A stretch of DNA of 64,000 nt, taken from positions 40,571,090 to 40,635,089 of the forward strand of contig OZ035963.1 of assembly GCA_964034945.1 (NCBI GenBank). The letters run 5' to 3'. The notes beneath the pieces are model-generated. The model made no database searches and was not told the DNA's origin. It saw only the letters and a program-made list of their open reading frames with translations. The DNA is from Chrysopilus asiliformis (taxonomy: Eukaryota > Arthropoda > Insecta > Diptera > Rhagionidae). Position 1 is the first letter of the stretch. Every line of letters begins with the position of its first letter. A program made the translations under genes and the position numbers. Positions 48,726-59,884 of this stretch are shown in pieces.

Positions 48726-50579
48726 ATTGATTCATGTTTGAATTTAGTTGATTATTGCTAGGTATTACGTGTTCATTTTCGAATTTTTCTATTGAACTTA
48801 CTTTTGCTGTTAGTTCGACAATATTTCCTTCCTGCGTATGGGCATAATGCCTTAATGCTGAATTAAGCAAGCCATGCTTGAACGTGTTTAAAGCTATCTT
48901 GTCGTATTCCTGGTCAAACTCTTTCCGTGCACCGGGGTATAATTGACTGATAGCCCCCTTACATAAACTAAGTTGCTTCATTACTCCTGTGTCCATTATA
49001 CTTTTGTTTACAATTGCGCCGTTCATCACAAAGTTCTACCAGGGATTTTTTTGGGAAATATTGTTTGGAAAGTATTTCTTCCAAATCCTCGAAACGTTCC
49101 ATTTTATTATTGATTGCCAATTGAAGTGCTTCACCTGACAGGCTAAAACTGGGTAGAAGTTTTACAAAAATAATTTGTTTTTCAGCTTCTAAAGTATTGT
49201 GATATGCCTTTGTTGTCGTCAAGTAATGATGGAAAACAGAATTTCTGTTTTGTGCACACTCGCCCGAAAATTTTGGCAAATTGAGCGGCAATTTTTTGAG
49301 CGGCATCCGCTTCATAACTTTGAATTGTTTCATCACTTTTTCCAGTCATGTTCAGTATAGGGATTCTGACGGTACTGTCGATAAGTATCGACAAGCGACT
49401 TATGTGCACATATTCAACTTTCTTTTAATTGTGTTGGTGGATACAGCACACTAATGCAGGTTTGACTTCCAATGCGATTTCCTTCACTCGGGTAACACTA
49501 ATGGTTTGACGTCTGGAAAGCTATTCCACATTTCCAACGTTTTTATCGACATTTCCAAGGGATATCGCTTGCTTTATGAGGTAGTGATAACAGTGCGTTT
49601 GCGTATAAGTTTAGCGCACACAAAACACGAAGAGCAGGCGATATTAAAGTTCGATTGGGCCCCACTTCAGTCATGTGCGGAGTCAACTTGTCAATTATTT
49701 CCACTGCCACTGCCTGTGGAAGCCTATATATTTCTATAAACCTACAAAACACATAAATTTAAAGTTTTAACCATACATAAATTACGCTTTTTTATCTTTC
49801 TTCGGGTATCGGAAAAGGATCTGACGCGTCCCGTAGATTTCGTCTCATTATTCGCATTTGATTCCTCCTAAAGTAATAATAAACGGGTACTGCGGAATTC
49901 ATTGTCTTTGGTAAATTATTAAAAACACTATCTAAAGTTTTTCGCGGTACATTTGCGGCTGTCAAATTGAGAATTTTTGAGTTGCTTCTTACACTTGCAA
50001 CTTATAAAATTCACATCGGGCAGGTAAAAAATTCTTCATCGCTGCGGATCTTCAAGAAAATTTCCTAACTTTAAAAAAATTCCCTCTTATCGACATTCCA
50101 CTGGCGATAAGTATCGATTATGCTCAGAATCGGTGTACAGATTTTTAGTTTGCCTAACTTGCTGGAGTTTAACTTGTAAGAGTTCGTTTTGCGTATTTAA
50201 TTTTTTGATTTCTTGTTCTAAACTCGTGATTTTTTGGGAATACGTTATACTATTACTCTCCTATTTATTTCTAGTACTACTAATTTTTTCCTCAAAGATT
50301 CTTGACCCTAATCTCTCTATGTGTTCTAACTGTGAATTTGGTGGCAATTTTGATTTTAAACGTATCAATTCTGAACCTACTTCTGTAATTTGAGAATTCA
50401 ATTTCGAATTTATTTCTTCTGCCTCTTCTCAAAAACCCGTTATTTTCCTTTAAATTATTTATTTCTTCATGTAGCAGTACTTGTGTTTTATTTATTGAAT
50501 CGATGTACACATCAAAAAGACTTTCAGTTAACCTACCTACTGATACTTCGTGTGGATTTTCTGTCATTTGTTTTTTCAA
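48574..50579 (-). pseudogene. Gypsy Gag, scattered pieces
   Basis: 50292-50579 encodes an N-terminal segment with a coiled-coil pattern. After the 782-bp insert, 48729-49352 continues the capsid region (e.g. FVKLLPSFSLSGEALQLAIN and LYPGARKEFDQEYDK). An Asn/Gln-rich tail lies at 47893-48087 beyond the ATT MITE. Frameshifts occur near 49000 and 49250. No intact Gag remains. Confidence 0.75.
49356..50137 (-). mobile_element. 782-bp Harbinger-related element, copy A
   Basis: Ends TATAGGGATTCTGA and TACACCGATTCTGA, flanked by CAG on both sides (49353-49355 and 50138-50140). It holds two exon-like pieces of a HARBI1-type N-terminus. Copy A keeps the reading frame of the first piece (GATCCTTTTCCG), but its splice donor is changed from GT to AT. 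Confidence 0.85.
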
Positions 50580-50750
50580 TTCGTCGTACTCGTGAGATGT
50601 AATGGTGAAAGCGGTAAAAAAATAATTTCACAAAGACTTTCAGTTAACCTACCTACTGATACTTCGTGTGGATTTTCTGTCATTTGTTTTTTCAATTCGT
50701 CGTACTCGTGAGATGTAATGGTGAAAGCGGTAAAAAAATAATTTCACAAA
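50519..50750. repeat. 116-bp tandem duplication at the gag start
   Basis: The block from AGACTTTCAGTTAACC to AATAATTTCACAA occurs twice, offset by 116 bp, essentially identical. It duplicates the first codons and leader of Gypsy gag. Confidence 0.9.
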
Positions 50751-51150
50751 ATCTTCAACACCTCCACTATTTTATGACAATGAAGTGGTTGTCGATCCCG
50801 TTGGAAAGGCGAACCTTTTAGCACCGAAATTCGCAGCAAACTCGAGACTCCCGAAATCCAACCAATTACCGCCCCAACCCACCATCTCGGAGATTGTCTC
50901 TCCAACAATTTCGATTCGTAGAAGACAAAAAAAATTATGCAGGAGATTGACGTGAACAAATCCACAGGACCGGATGGCATTCCCCCATGTTTTTAACAAA
51001 TGTGCCGGCACCTTAGCTGCTTCGCTCCCTATTTTAACTCAGCATCTCCCAGGGGATGTATCCATCTTCTTGGAAAGCAGCTAATATCTAGCCCATTCCC
51101 AAAAAAGGTGACAAAAGCGACACCTCAAATTATAGACTTATAGGTCTGAC
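50750..51150 (+). pseudogene. Jockey-like non-LTR RT fragment
   Basis: Frames on the plus strand contain PPQPTISEIV, then MQEIDVNKSTGPDGIPP and KCAGTLAASLPILTQH, then KGDKSD and NYRLIGLTT equivalents in shifted frames. These are the fingers-region blocks of Jockey/CR1-type reverse transcriptases. Several frameshifts; about 130 codons. A hAT MITE lies at its right edge. Confidence 0.75.
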
Positions 51151-51430
51151 CACGGCATACAGACAGACAAGGTATGCTGTAAACTCAAATCTGACATTTC
51201 GTTGCTACGTCACTTGTGCCGATTAGTTCGTCAAGTGCAGAAGGAATTTTGTTTTGTGGATGGTAATTTAAATTTTTGTGCGATCTAAATAAGATATTTG
51301 TAAATTAGTGGACTGATTGCATTAAATAGTGATCAATAAACATAAAAATTAATTAAAAAAAGTCGGCACAAATGACGTCACACCTGACTATCAAAAGTTT
51401 ACAGCATACCTTGTCTGTCTGTATGCCGTG
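51151..51430. mobile_element. hAT-type MITE with perfect 8-bp TSD
   Basis: The inverted ends CACGGCATACAGACAGACAA are flanked by GGTCTGAC (51143-51150 and 51431-51438). 280 bp, non-coding, within the Jockey-like fragment. Confidence 0.9.
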
Positions 51431-53426
51431 GGTCTGACCACAAACTAATCATAAGCAGACTAACATTTTCATTCAATCCATTCTAGAACAAAATTGAATT
51501 TCCAATTCGAAAAAACAAATACCCATAGCAGCCACTCCAGTGGTAGCAGCCATGAGCTTTTCTGCCAGCAGCATTGAAACATTTGTAACTAAAGAAAACT
51601 TTTGTAAATTTATTAAATTCTTTTATGGGTACAAACTTACATGGATTACTGCAGAAAAGACAGCAGTTAAGGGCGAGCAAGTGATGGGTCTCTCTATGGA
51701 ATTAGGACATCTCTTCTTAAAAAATATGATTTTATGGAACTTCAAGCGACTACAGTAGTAAAAATCCAAATGATGTGTACATCGTGTTATTCTACATAAA
51801 TTGTAACAAATGGAATGAGGATTTTTAAAAGCTCAACAACATAATGTGCGTGCTGTCGAATAAGAGTGTAATGGTAATTGGCGACCTAAACGCGAGAATA
51901 GGTACAAAGCAAATTATTTCATGTACGCGAGTAAACAACAACAACAATATTATCCTTTCAAACAGAAACTCAAAGGATAACGTGTGCAATCAAAATGGAA
52001 CCCAATTCCTCGAATTGCTCCAGCTTTATGATAGTATTGTCTTAAATGGCTGTACTCAGGGAGACTACGAAGGACACCATACATTCATCGGAGGTCAAGG
52101 ACGATCGGTTATCGACTACTGTACAGTGAATAACAATTGGACTGCATTAATCAGTAAATTTGAAGTGCAATGCAAAACCTATTCTGATCATCTTCCAGTC
52201 GTTGTGAAGTGGAAATGCTTAAATATTAATAACGAAAGGAAACTAAATCTCCTTCCACGGCTAAAATGGAAGAGTGAAGACACTGACTTTTATCGAAGAT
52301 CTTTAGACCGACTACTAGCGCAGATGAATGAAACCACGGAGAACTGTGAAACATTTTCAGAATTAGTATCTTGTATTAGACCAACAGCAAAGAATGGCAT
52401 CCCGTCATGTCGTAAGAAGTTTAAACTGAAGTGGTTTGACAAAGACTGTATGCGAGCTTGGGAGAAATAGTTTGTACTTCTACACGCATGCCGAAATTCT
52501 AACGATCACGTTTTGAGGAATTGGTGTATTGAAGCTAAGACTCAATATAAAAGTATATGTCCTACCAAAAAAATCAAATATGAAAATAGCCAAGCTTATA
52601 GTTTGAGCTGTACCAAAAGCTCAAAAGAGTTCTGGCAAAAGAGATAAATGGGACCCATTTCGTTATTGGTACTGGCGTTTAAGCTGATGATCTCGCTGTC
52701 TATTTTGGTAACTTACTGTTGAATAAATCCAACCTTGCATATTCCTATGCTAAACCGCAGATTATAAATAACACGCTTGACTCGGAAATATCGGCTTCGG
52801 AAATTGAAACAGTTCTTTTAAAAGCAAAAAATTGTAAAGCTCCAGGTGAAGATGGGTTACCTTACGAATTTTTTAAAAACGCATCTGCAACACCAATAGA
52901 TCAACTTAAGCTACTCTACAACAAAATATTCCTAAATGCTGATATAAGCAGTTTTTTCCCTATTCACACGAAAGGGATAGTGGACAAAGTTGAAAATTAT
53001 CGCGGAATTTCATTCATAAGTGTGATAGCCAAAATCTTTTGTGGAATACTTGCTGAGAGATTGGAAAAGTGGGTTAATGACAACAATGTACTTACTGAGC
53101 TCCAGGCGGGATTTAGAAAAAGCTACTCAACAATCGACCATATTTTCTCTCTCATCAATAATCAAAGCATGAAAGAAAAAAGTGTACGCATTTTTTGTGG
53201 ACTTCAAAGCAGCCTTTGATTTAGTTAATAGAAGTGCACTGTTGTACAAGCTCTCACAATTAGGCTTGTAGACAAAGTTCCTCAGAACTTTAAAAGAGTT
53301 GTACTCTGGAACAAAAAACAAAGGCAATCTTTCGGAGTGATTTGAAACTGATATAGGTGTTAAGCAAGGATGTCTACTCAGTGCAATGTTGTTTTCACTC
53401 TTCATTAATGACATTGTAGCGGAACT

Positions 53427-53997
53427 ACGATAAAATTCAGGATTTTCTTCAAGCTTTTGTAGAGCCCAATCGGAGAAGTTTCGGCGCTTCAAATGATCAA
53501 GAGGCTTCAATTCTTGAGTTAATTTGATCTTGTAAGGATGTAGACCAAGATCTTTACGCAAAATTCGCCACAATGTGGACTGAGAGATTCCCAATTCCTG
53601 TGAACGGCGTGAAGTCGACGCATTTTGCTCATTTTGAACTGAAGCACTTGCGGCTGCGATATTTTCGGTGCTTCGACCGGTGCGTTGTCTCACTGGCACA
53701 GGAACATTCAATAGTGAATATGTTGACTCGAATTTTTCCACTATAGCACGCACAGCCTGTCTGGTGGGACGATCATTACGACCGAAAATTGGAGTAAGCG
53801 CTCTTAAAGTTGCGACCACCGACTCAGAATTTCGGTAATAAGTTATAATAATTTCCAAACGTTGCTCGTTCGTGAACTTCACCATGATAAAAATGTAAAC
53901 CTTGACTGACGTTTTAGCATTGCCAGATCATAAAAAAAGTTTTAGGGTGCGTTTTTATTAAAATACAAAATTGTTATGTCCTTGTTGAAAGATCCTT
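53427..53997 (-). mobile_element. DD41D mariner fragment, 3' half deleted
   Basis: Has the left terminal repeat (to 53997, with TA at 53998-53999), the leader and the first 150 or so codons (MVKFTNEQRLEIIITYYRNS to WALQKLEE). It stops abruptly at about 53427 against RT sequence. The frame is cleaner than in the 2434 copy. The missing half includes all catalytic residues and the other terminus. Confidence 0.85.
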
Positions 53998-54333
53998 TAT
54001 ATGCTGATGATCTCGTCCTACTCTCAGAAACACCTGAAAATCTCCAATTAATGATTAATCGCCTGGATGCGTATTGTACATAATCAAAGTTCTAAACTAT
54101 GATAACACGCGTCTGGCCAAGAAATTGTTGCTGTACGAAATAGGGAACAAGGACTGGTGGGTGGCTAAATGGCAAACGCTAGGAAATTCTGATGGTGCAT
54201 CTATAACCATGGCCCTGGATATCACAAATAATCTAAAAAATCAATTTTATAAAATAATAAAAAAAGAGAGGATTTTGTAGAGCTGCCCTAATAGAGAAAG
54301 CGAACCAATCGGACAACTCGAATTCAACCTTAA

Positions 54334-54486
54334 GACTATGTTTACACACAGATTGGGCATGAACATGGGACTGAAGGAAACTGTAAAATACAGGCAAGAC
54401 GAGGAAGTGGGGGGACACCCCTTGCCTGTATTTTGACAGTATCGTTCAGTCCCATGTTCATGCCCAATCTGTGCATAAACATAGTC
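54334..54486. mobile_element. 153-bp fold-back MITE with TAA TSD
   Basis: Almost the whole element is an inverted repeat (GACTATGTTTACACACAGAT against its complement). It is flanked by TAA (54331-54333 and 54487-54489), the PIF/Harbinger pattern. Inserted in the C-terminal part of the non-LTR element. Confidence 0.85.
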
Positions 54487-54830
54487 TAAGGAAAACAACT
54501 ACTTCAGCGATTTACTAAGGTACAAAGAAATCTCACTAATCTTTTTAAGATTAGATGTAAGCTTCTCACACTAAACGGATAACCGTATAATGGAAGTTTA
54601 GACCAATTCTGCTCTTTATGCAACCTTAAGGCTAAAGAAGACTGCTTTCATCTCTAGTGTGTTTGCCCAATTTTCGCCCAGCAGAGACTTATCTATTTCA
54701 AGAAAAAAATGCTTACGATGGAAGAATCTATTGAAATTTTGAACGGCCCAAACTGGAAACAACTTTATTGTTTTGTAAAGTCATCGTACGAATACAGGAG
54801 ACTTATAACCTCAGAATTTTTCTAGTACAT

Positions 54831-55075
54831 TTCTAGTACATAGATCCAATCAAAAATAATAAAATTTTATGTTAATGTTGCCTACTGCTGACGGCAATGC
54901 CAGGCTTAAAGAAAAAAAAACATTTTGTGAATATTAGTATTAATCGAAATAAAATAATTTTAAATATTTACTTCAGCAGAAGTAAATATTTAAAAGAAAC
55001 AAATCAACTATATTCTATAAATTCGTTTTATTACTAAGAAATGTTGGTCAAAACAGATTTTAATTTTTAAATTTC
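54831..55075. other. No recognisable gene
   Basis: AT-rich sequence after the non-LTR element. From 55030 it resembles 31560-31620 (CAAAACAGATTT...). Confidence 0.4.
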
Positions 55076-55177
55076 TCTCCTCTGAAATAAGAAATCAACA
55101 TAACAAAAAATGGAAATCGGCAATGCTCAACTAAATCACACGCAAAATACAATGTGAAATGCAAAAATGCTGATCAG

Positions 55178-55961
55178 TACACCGATTCTGAGCATAATCG
55201 AAACTTATCGCCAGTGGAATATCGAAAAGAGGGAATTTTTTTTAAAGTTAGGAAATTTTCTTGAAGATCCGCAGCGATGAAGAATTTTTTACCTACCCGA
55301 TGTGAATTTTATAAGTTGCAAGTGTAATAAGCAACCTAAAAAATCTCGATTTGACAGCCGCAAATGTACCGCGGAAAACTTTAGATAGTGTTTTTAATAA
55401 TTTACCAAAGACAATGAATTCCGGAGTACCCGTTTATTATTACTTTAGGAGGAATCAAATGCGAATAATGAGACGAAATCTACGGGACGCGTCAGATCCT
55501 TTTCCGATACCCGAAGAAAGGTAAAAAAGCGTAATTTATGTATGTTTAAAAACTTTAAATTTATGTGTTTTGTAGGTTTATAGAAATATATAGGCTTCCA
55601 CAGGCAGTGGCAGTGGAAATAATTGACAAGTTGACTCCGCACATGACTGAAGTGGGGCCCAATCGAACTTTAATATCGCCTGCTCTTCGTGTTTTGTGTG
55701 CGCTAAACTTATACGCAAACGCACTGTTTTCACTACCTCACAAAGCAAGTGATATTCCTTGGAAATGTTAATAAAAACGTTGGAAATGTGGAATAAATTT
55801 CCAGTCGTCAAACCATTAGTGTTACCCGAGTGAAGGAAACCGCATTGGAAGTCAAACCTGCATTAGTGTGCTGTATCCACCAACACAATTAAAAGAAAGT
55901 TGAATATGTGCACATAACTCGCTTGTCGATAATTATCGACAGTTCCCTCAGAATCCCTATA
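55178..55961 (+). mobile_element. 784-bp Harbinger-related element, copy B
   Basis: Same family as copy A in opposite orientation, flanked by CAG (55175-55177 and 55962-55964). It keeps the GT donor (55522) but has an extra T in the first exon (GATCCTTTTTCCG), which shifts the frame. The second piece (55576-55771) reads FIEIYRLPQAVAVEIIDKL, typical of the helical N-terminus of HARBI1-type nucleases, then stops. Confidence 0.85.
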
Positions 55962-56038
55962 CAGCTGTTTCAGTTTCTCTCGCCTCTGAAATAAAAAACA
56001 AAAATAACAAAAAATGGAAATTGGCAATGCTCAACTAA

Positions 56039-56946
56039 GGGCGATATTACACACGGCAACTTTCGGGCTTATTTAAGCCGGCAACTTTTGGGCTTAATAA
56101 GCCAATGTGCTTACACTTGTGGCTTAAATAAGCCAATCCTGTTTGCATATGCTACACAAGCAGGGATCCCGTTTACACTACTATCGTAGTTTTACACTAC
56201 TATTTCGACATAATTTGACCTAACACTACTTACACTACTGAAAAACTCAAAACACTACCTTTTTCGCCCTATAAAAAACGTGCTACAAAGAAAGTTAATT
56301 TCTAGATTTGAAAAGTTCATTTATCTGGCGAAAATTAAAAAATATGTAATTTATAATCATTCAGACTCTTTATGCAAAATATTTAAGTACTTCAGGCATT
56401 CCCTATAAAAAAGTGACTGACTAAACGCACTCAATCCTTGAACAAAAGGGACATATAATACTTAATTACTTCCTTTAATTTTAATTTAAAAAAAATTGAT
56501 TTTTGTATTAATATAAAAATGTACTGATATGGTATGCAATAAAACATTAGACGGTAACATTCAAAATGTGTTGTCTCAATAAAACTCTAAATGACTGTTA
56601 AAAAAGTTGCCACTACTGAAATCCCTCTGACACTACTATTTTTCGATCAGTAACACTCCGCTTTTCACTTTTGGGGTGGGAACCCTGTACACAAGTTTAC
56701 ATGGGTGTGTGTGGACTCAAACCATTGAAATTGCTGCTGCTCATATACTTCCCAAGATCTTTACCTGCTGACGGTCAGAACGAAAATGATTTCTGCCCAC
56801 TACTTTTCCCAAACCGGTTCACACGCTTTGCATGTATGCAGATTGTCGATAAGCCATGATTTCGAGTGGCAACTTTTCCCTCCTCAGTCGTTTCTCCCAA
56901 AAATCGGCTTAAGTAAGCCCGAAAATTGCCGTGTGTAATATCGCGC
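56039..56946. mobile_element. PIF/Harbinger-type MITE with TAA TSD
   Basis: The inverted ends G(G/C)GCGATATTACACACGGCAA are flanked by TAA (56036-56038 and 56947-56949). It is invaded by a hAT element at 56161-56687. Confidence 0.9.
56161..56687. mobile_element. hAT-type MITE nested in a MITE
   Basis: Ends CAGGGATCCC and CAGGGTTCCC, with a perfect 8-bp TSD TACACAAG (56153-56160 and 56688-56695). 527 bp with repeated ACACTAC words. Confidence 0.9.
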
Positions 56947-57075
56947 TAAAGCACACGCAAAATACAATGTGAAATGCAAAAGTGCTGATCAGCTGTTTCA
57001 GTTTTTCTCGCCTCTGAAATGAAAAATCAACATAACAAAAAATGGAAATCGGCAATGCTACTCAACTAAATCCAC

Positions 57076-58376
57076 AGAACTATTTATATAACATAGAAAT
57101 GTCACCATACAAAGCTCTGATGAAAAATGGTCCCAAAAGTATTTCCCTCTTTATCGTACTTGAACGCTTCCACTGAACTGTATAAGGTCGCGAAATTCAA
57201 ATTTCACTTGCCGCGAAATTTAAATTTCACAAGTTTGAGACTAACTTTAGGCGTCAACAACTAACTTTAGGCGCCAACACCATTCCGAAAGTCTATTTTC
57301 CTTTGACAGCTCACGGTTTAAACGAGAGGACTATATTTATTTTCATACGGTTATCTCGCTCTTACTTTTGATCCACTGAACTGGATTGAAATGGGACCAT
57401 TTGAGACAGCAAAACGAGCGACCTAGTAGTTGCGTTTTTCTATGTTCTAGAACATAGAACATTAAAAAACGATCCAGAGTAAATGGGAAATTTCATCGAA
57501 TTCAATCGCAACTGACTTCACGTTGGTTACATCTGTAGGCCGTTACTGTTGTATTTTTTCAAATTATGACATATATAGGGAAAATAATTCATTTAAATCC
57601 GAGACTTCTGTTCAAAAATGTAATTCGTTTCGTTTTACATTGCGTTTATTGAAATTGTCATTCGAGTTACATAAATTTAGAAAAAACCACAGCTTTGATT
57701 ATTTTGGTTTTATTTTGTACTGACTAAAATGAATGCACATGTAAATAAGCCTGTCACAGAATGGATAAATCGCTGGCGCTGCGACTGTTCTTGACTCGTT
57801 GTCCTTTGCAGATTTATACGCGTAAAAAAGACTCTTCATTTTGTTTTCGAGCGCCCCAACAGTAGTTCTTGCAGTCTAGGTTGATTAAAAATAACATATA
57901 AGTAAATATTTCATCTTAAATGTACAAGACATTACTAAAATTTTTAAAGATGTCAAATCTTCGAGCACATTCTTCCAAATTTCTTTCTTCTGAAGCCAAA
58001 TTTCTTTCTTCTTGGATTTTCAAATTCTTCTTTCCGGGCGGCGAGAGTAACAATCGAGCAGCGCTTTAGTTTAATTATGCTGCCATATACGGCGTACACT
58101 TTAAAACAAAATCTATTAAAAAAGTACTTTTAATTTTATTTTGTCACACAGGATCTACCAACCACCAACAGAAAATCCTCAATTGAAAATAAAATGTCAA
58201 AATTATTATGTTGAAGTTAGCAGCATTTCATTACCGTACATTACCGTATAAAATTTCCCCTTGTTCCAAACGCTGTTCGAGATGAAAAGGTGGTGCAGGA
58301 TTTTGTATGGAAAGCTTGTTCTGAACGGCTTCAGAACATTAAAAAAACGCAACTAGTATATTTTTGAGTAAATCAC
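57076..58376. other. Inverted-repeat element, unclassified
   Basis: TAGTTGCGTTTTT near 57427 and its complement near 58345 bound about 930 bp (roughly 57424-58358). There is a small hairpin, TGTTCTAGAACATAGAACA, inside the left end. No gene is recognisable. Confidence 0.45.
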
Positions 58377-58775
58377 CAGGGATGGCCCCAATTTGCCTTA
58401 GGAGGGAGGTAGATTGGACCAAGTAGATTGATACTAATAGTAGCAGATTTTCAAAAAAAAAACCTGTTCTACCTATGCCGATAGACCAATTTGTATAACT
58501 AAAGCTAAATAGTTTTATCATTCATAATACCAAAATTATATCAACAAAAAACTTGCTGTAGTTCAAAAAATGACATTTAAAAACTTTTTTTGTATTGGCT
58601 GCCTCATATTTAATTTCGTTAGAAGCTTTTTACATTTAACATGTATAATACAATTTTTTGGTTAAATCATGTATTTTAGAAAAAATAGTAGTAGATTTGA
58701 TTTACTACGCACTGAAGCTTTTGAAGGCCAAAATAGTAGTAGATTCACTACAATTGTAGTAGGGGGACATCGCTG
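58377..58775. mobile_element. hAT-type MITE with perfect 8-bp TSD
   Basis: Ends CAGGGATGGCCCC and CAGCGATGTCCCC, flanked by TAAATCAC (58369-58376 and 58776-58783). 399 bp. Contains repeated TAGTAGATTT words. Confidence 0.88.
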
Positions 58776-59035
58776 TAAATCACACTTCGCTCGTGCAGCT
58801 AACTTCACTCGTTCAGTTTCATTCATAAATTTTCGGTTAGAAGCATATATGGCTGTACTGCTCACTCTAGTGTTTTCTGCCTATGCAGTTTGTCTTCTGC
58901 ATTCTGTAGTACGAGAAACACGTCGCGAAAACACACTTTTGGCCAGCTGATCGCGCTTTCGCCCCTAGGGCCGAAAACGCAACTTTCGACCCGCTACGGA
59001 GGCATCGAAAGGCATATTTTCGATGCATGTGTTAT

Positions 59036-59111
59036 GAAAAAAATATTTCACACCAATCGATGTGCTCAACATCTACAAGATCTACATTCGACCGAGACGA
59101 AATATGTCATA
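59036..59111 (+). pseudogene. Non-LTR RT scrap
   Basis: Reads KKYFTPIDVLNIYKIYIRP, matching the conserved post-RT block of Jockey/R1-type elements. Only about 25 codons; different from the 51.5-54.8 kb element. Confidence 0.5.
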
Positions 59112-59342
59112 TGATAAAAAAGGTTTAGAAAGTGATTTTACACAACTCTTCCAAACATAAAAAATAAGATCAATTCTGATAAGACGAAGCACAGCTGATC
59201 AAATATGAAGTTTAAAATAATTTGTGTTTCTCTTTTTTTCCTCGTTTTGTGACTTTATTTATTTATTATACTTTTGTGTAAACCGTTTTTAATGTATCCA
59301 GACATTTATCAGTGTTCTCAAACATAGTCATTATATGAACAA

Positions 59343-59386
59343 ACTCCCTGATGATGACATAGATATTGATGTCGAAACGTCGGAGT
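59343..59386 (+). ncRNA. Compact hammerhead ribozyme motif
   Basis: Core CTGATGA at 59348-59354 and GAAA at 59374-59377. Stem II is GACAT (59356-59360) with ATGTC (59369-59373). Stem I is ACTCC (59343-59347) with GGAGT (59382-59386), all five pairs Watson-Crick. Stem III is only AC/GT with no loop, and cleavage would follow the C at 59381 (GTC). Such minimal type-I hammerheads are known in Penelope-like elements and retrozymes, where two copies act as a dimer. Confidence 0.7.
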
Positions 59387-59884
59387 AAATAATAAAGGAC
59401 AAAAATATTCGAGAACATATTGTTTTTTTAATTTTTGGACCAAATTAGAAAATATTTAGGCCGCTAAGCCCAGAAAAACATTAAATACATACCTACGGCC
59501 GTATCACCTAATAAGGATTTTTCATAAAAAATAATTTTGGGCAACTTAAATCCCAAAGGTAGGGCGCGGACTCATACTAGCGCTTTTTTATATGAAGTAC
59601 TTTTTCAAGATTTTGAAAAAATATATGTTAAAGCAACCTGTTGGAAGAGTTTTTCCAACAAAAGGACAGACAGATGCGCGGACTTGACTAAAATTGTCAA
59701 ATATGACACAGTTTTTCAACACTTATTAATTAATTGACTAAAATTGTCAAATATGAGCAGATTGCTAAGCTCACAGGGTTTATTTTTGATTATTCATATA
59801 CATATTTACCCAAATTTAATATTTTACGCCAAGCAGTTAACTTAAAAAATTGTGTTAAGGAACCATGCAGGATTCGACGATTTT

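Larger units (their letters stand above)
30960..50620 (-). mobile_element. Ty3/Gypsy retrotransposon scattered by nested insertions
   Basis: Order on the minus strand from the right: gag with an N-terminal coiled coil (about 50141-50579), more gag (48729-49352, 47893-48087, 42830-43164), protease (42307-42801), a linker and pol N-terminal region (41621-42362, 40193-40776), RT (33300-33721, 32160-32845) and the start of RNase H (32051-32160, 30978-31048). Each gap coincides with another element bounded by its own TSD. No LTRs, integrase or envelope gene were identified. The protein layout suggests the 17.6/297-like Gypsy branch. Non-functional. Confidence 0.85.
51480..54830 (+). pseudogene. 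Non-LTR retrotransposon (endonuclease-RT), 5' truncated
   Basis: An AP-type endonuclease domain comes first (YKLTWITAEKTAVKGEQ, VMVIGDLNARIG, GRSVIDYCTVN, YSDHLPVVV). RT follows: CKAPGEDGLPYEFFK, ENYRGISFISVIAKIF, LQAGFRKSYSTIDHIF, FVDFKAAFD, GVKQGCLLSAMLF and YADDLVLLSETPENLQ. The C-terminal zinc-knuckle-like CSLCN...CPIFAQQR is near 54610-54680. A mariner fragment (53427-53997) sits just before the YADD box and a 153-bp MITE at 54334. There are stops and frameshifts (e.g. 52470, 53270, 53338). I could not place the clade. Confidence 0.85.
55076..57075. repeat. Interrupted tandem repeat, about 125-bp units
   Basis: At least two and a half units carry CTCGCCTCTGAAAT, ACAAAAAATGGAAAT(C/T)GGCAATGC, CTCAACTAAA, CACACGCAAAATACAATGTGAAATGC and CTGATCAGCTGTTTCAG. 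Unit 1 is cut at CAG by the 784-bp element, unit 2 at TAA by the 908-bp MITE. Unit 3 (56947-57075) shows the uncut CAG site. Confidence 0.8.

Noticed and set aside
58662..59114. Several short frames on both strands
   Set aside because: Cross the end of a hAT MITE and unrelated sequence; only the 25-codon RT scrap at 59036 has a recognisable motif.
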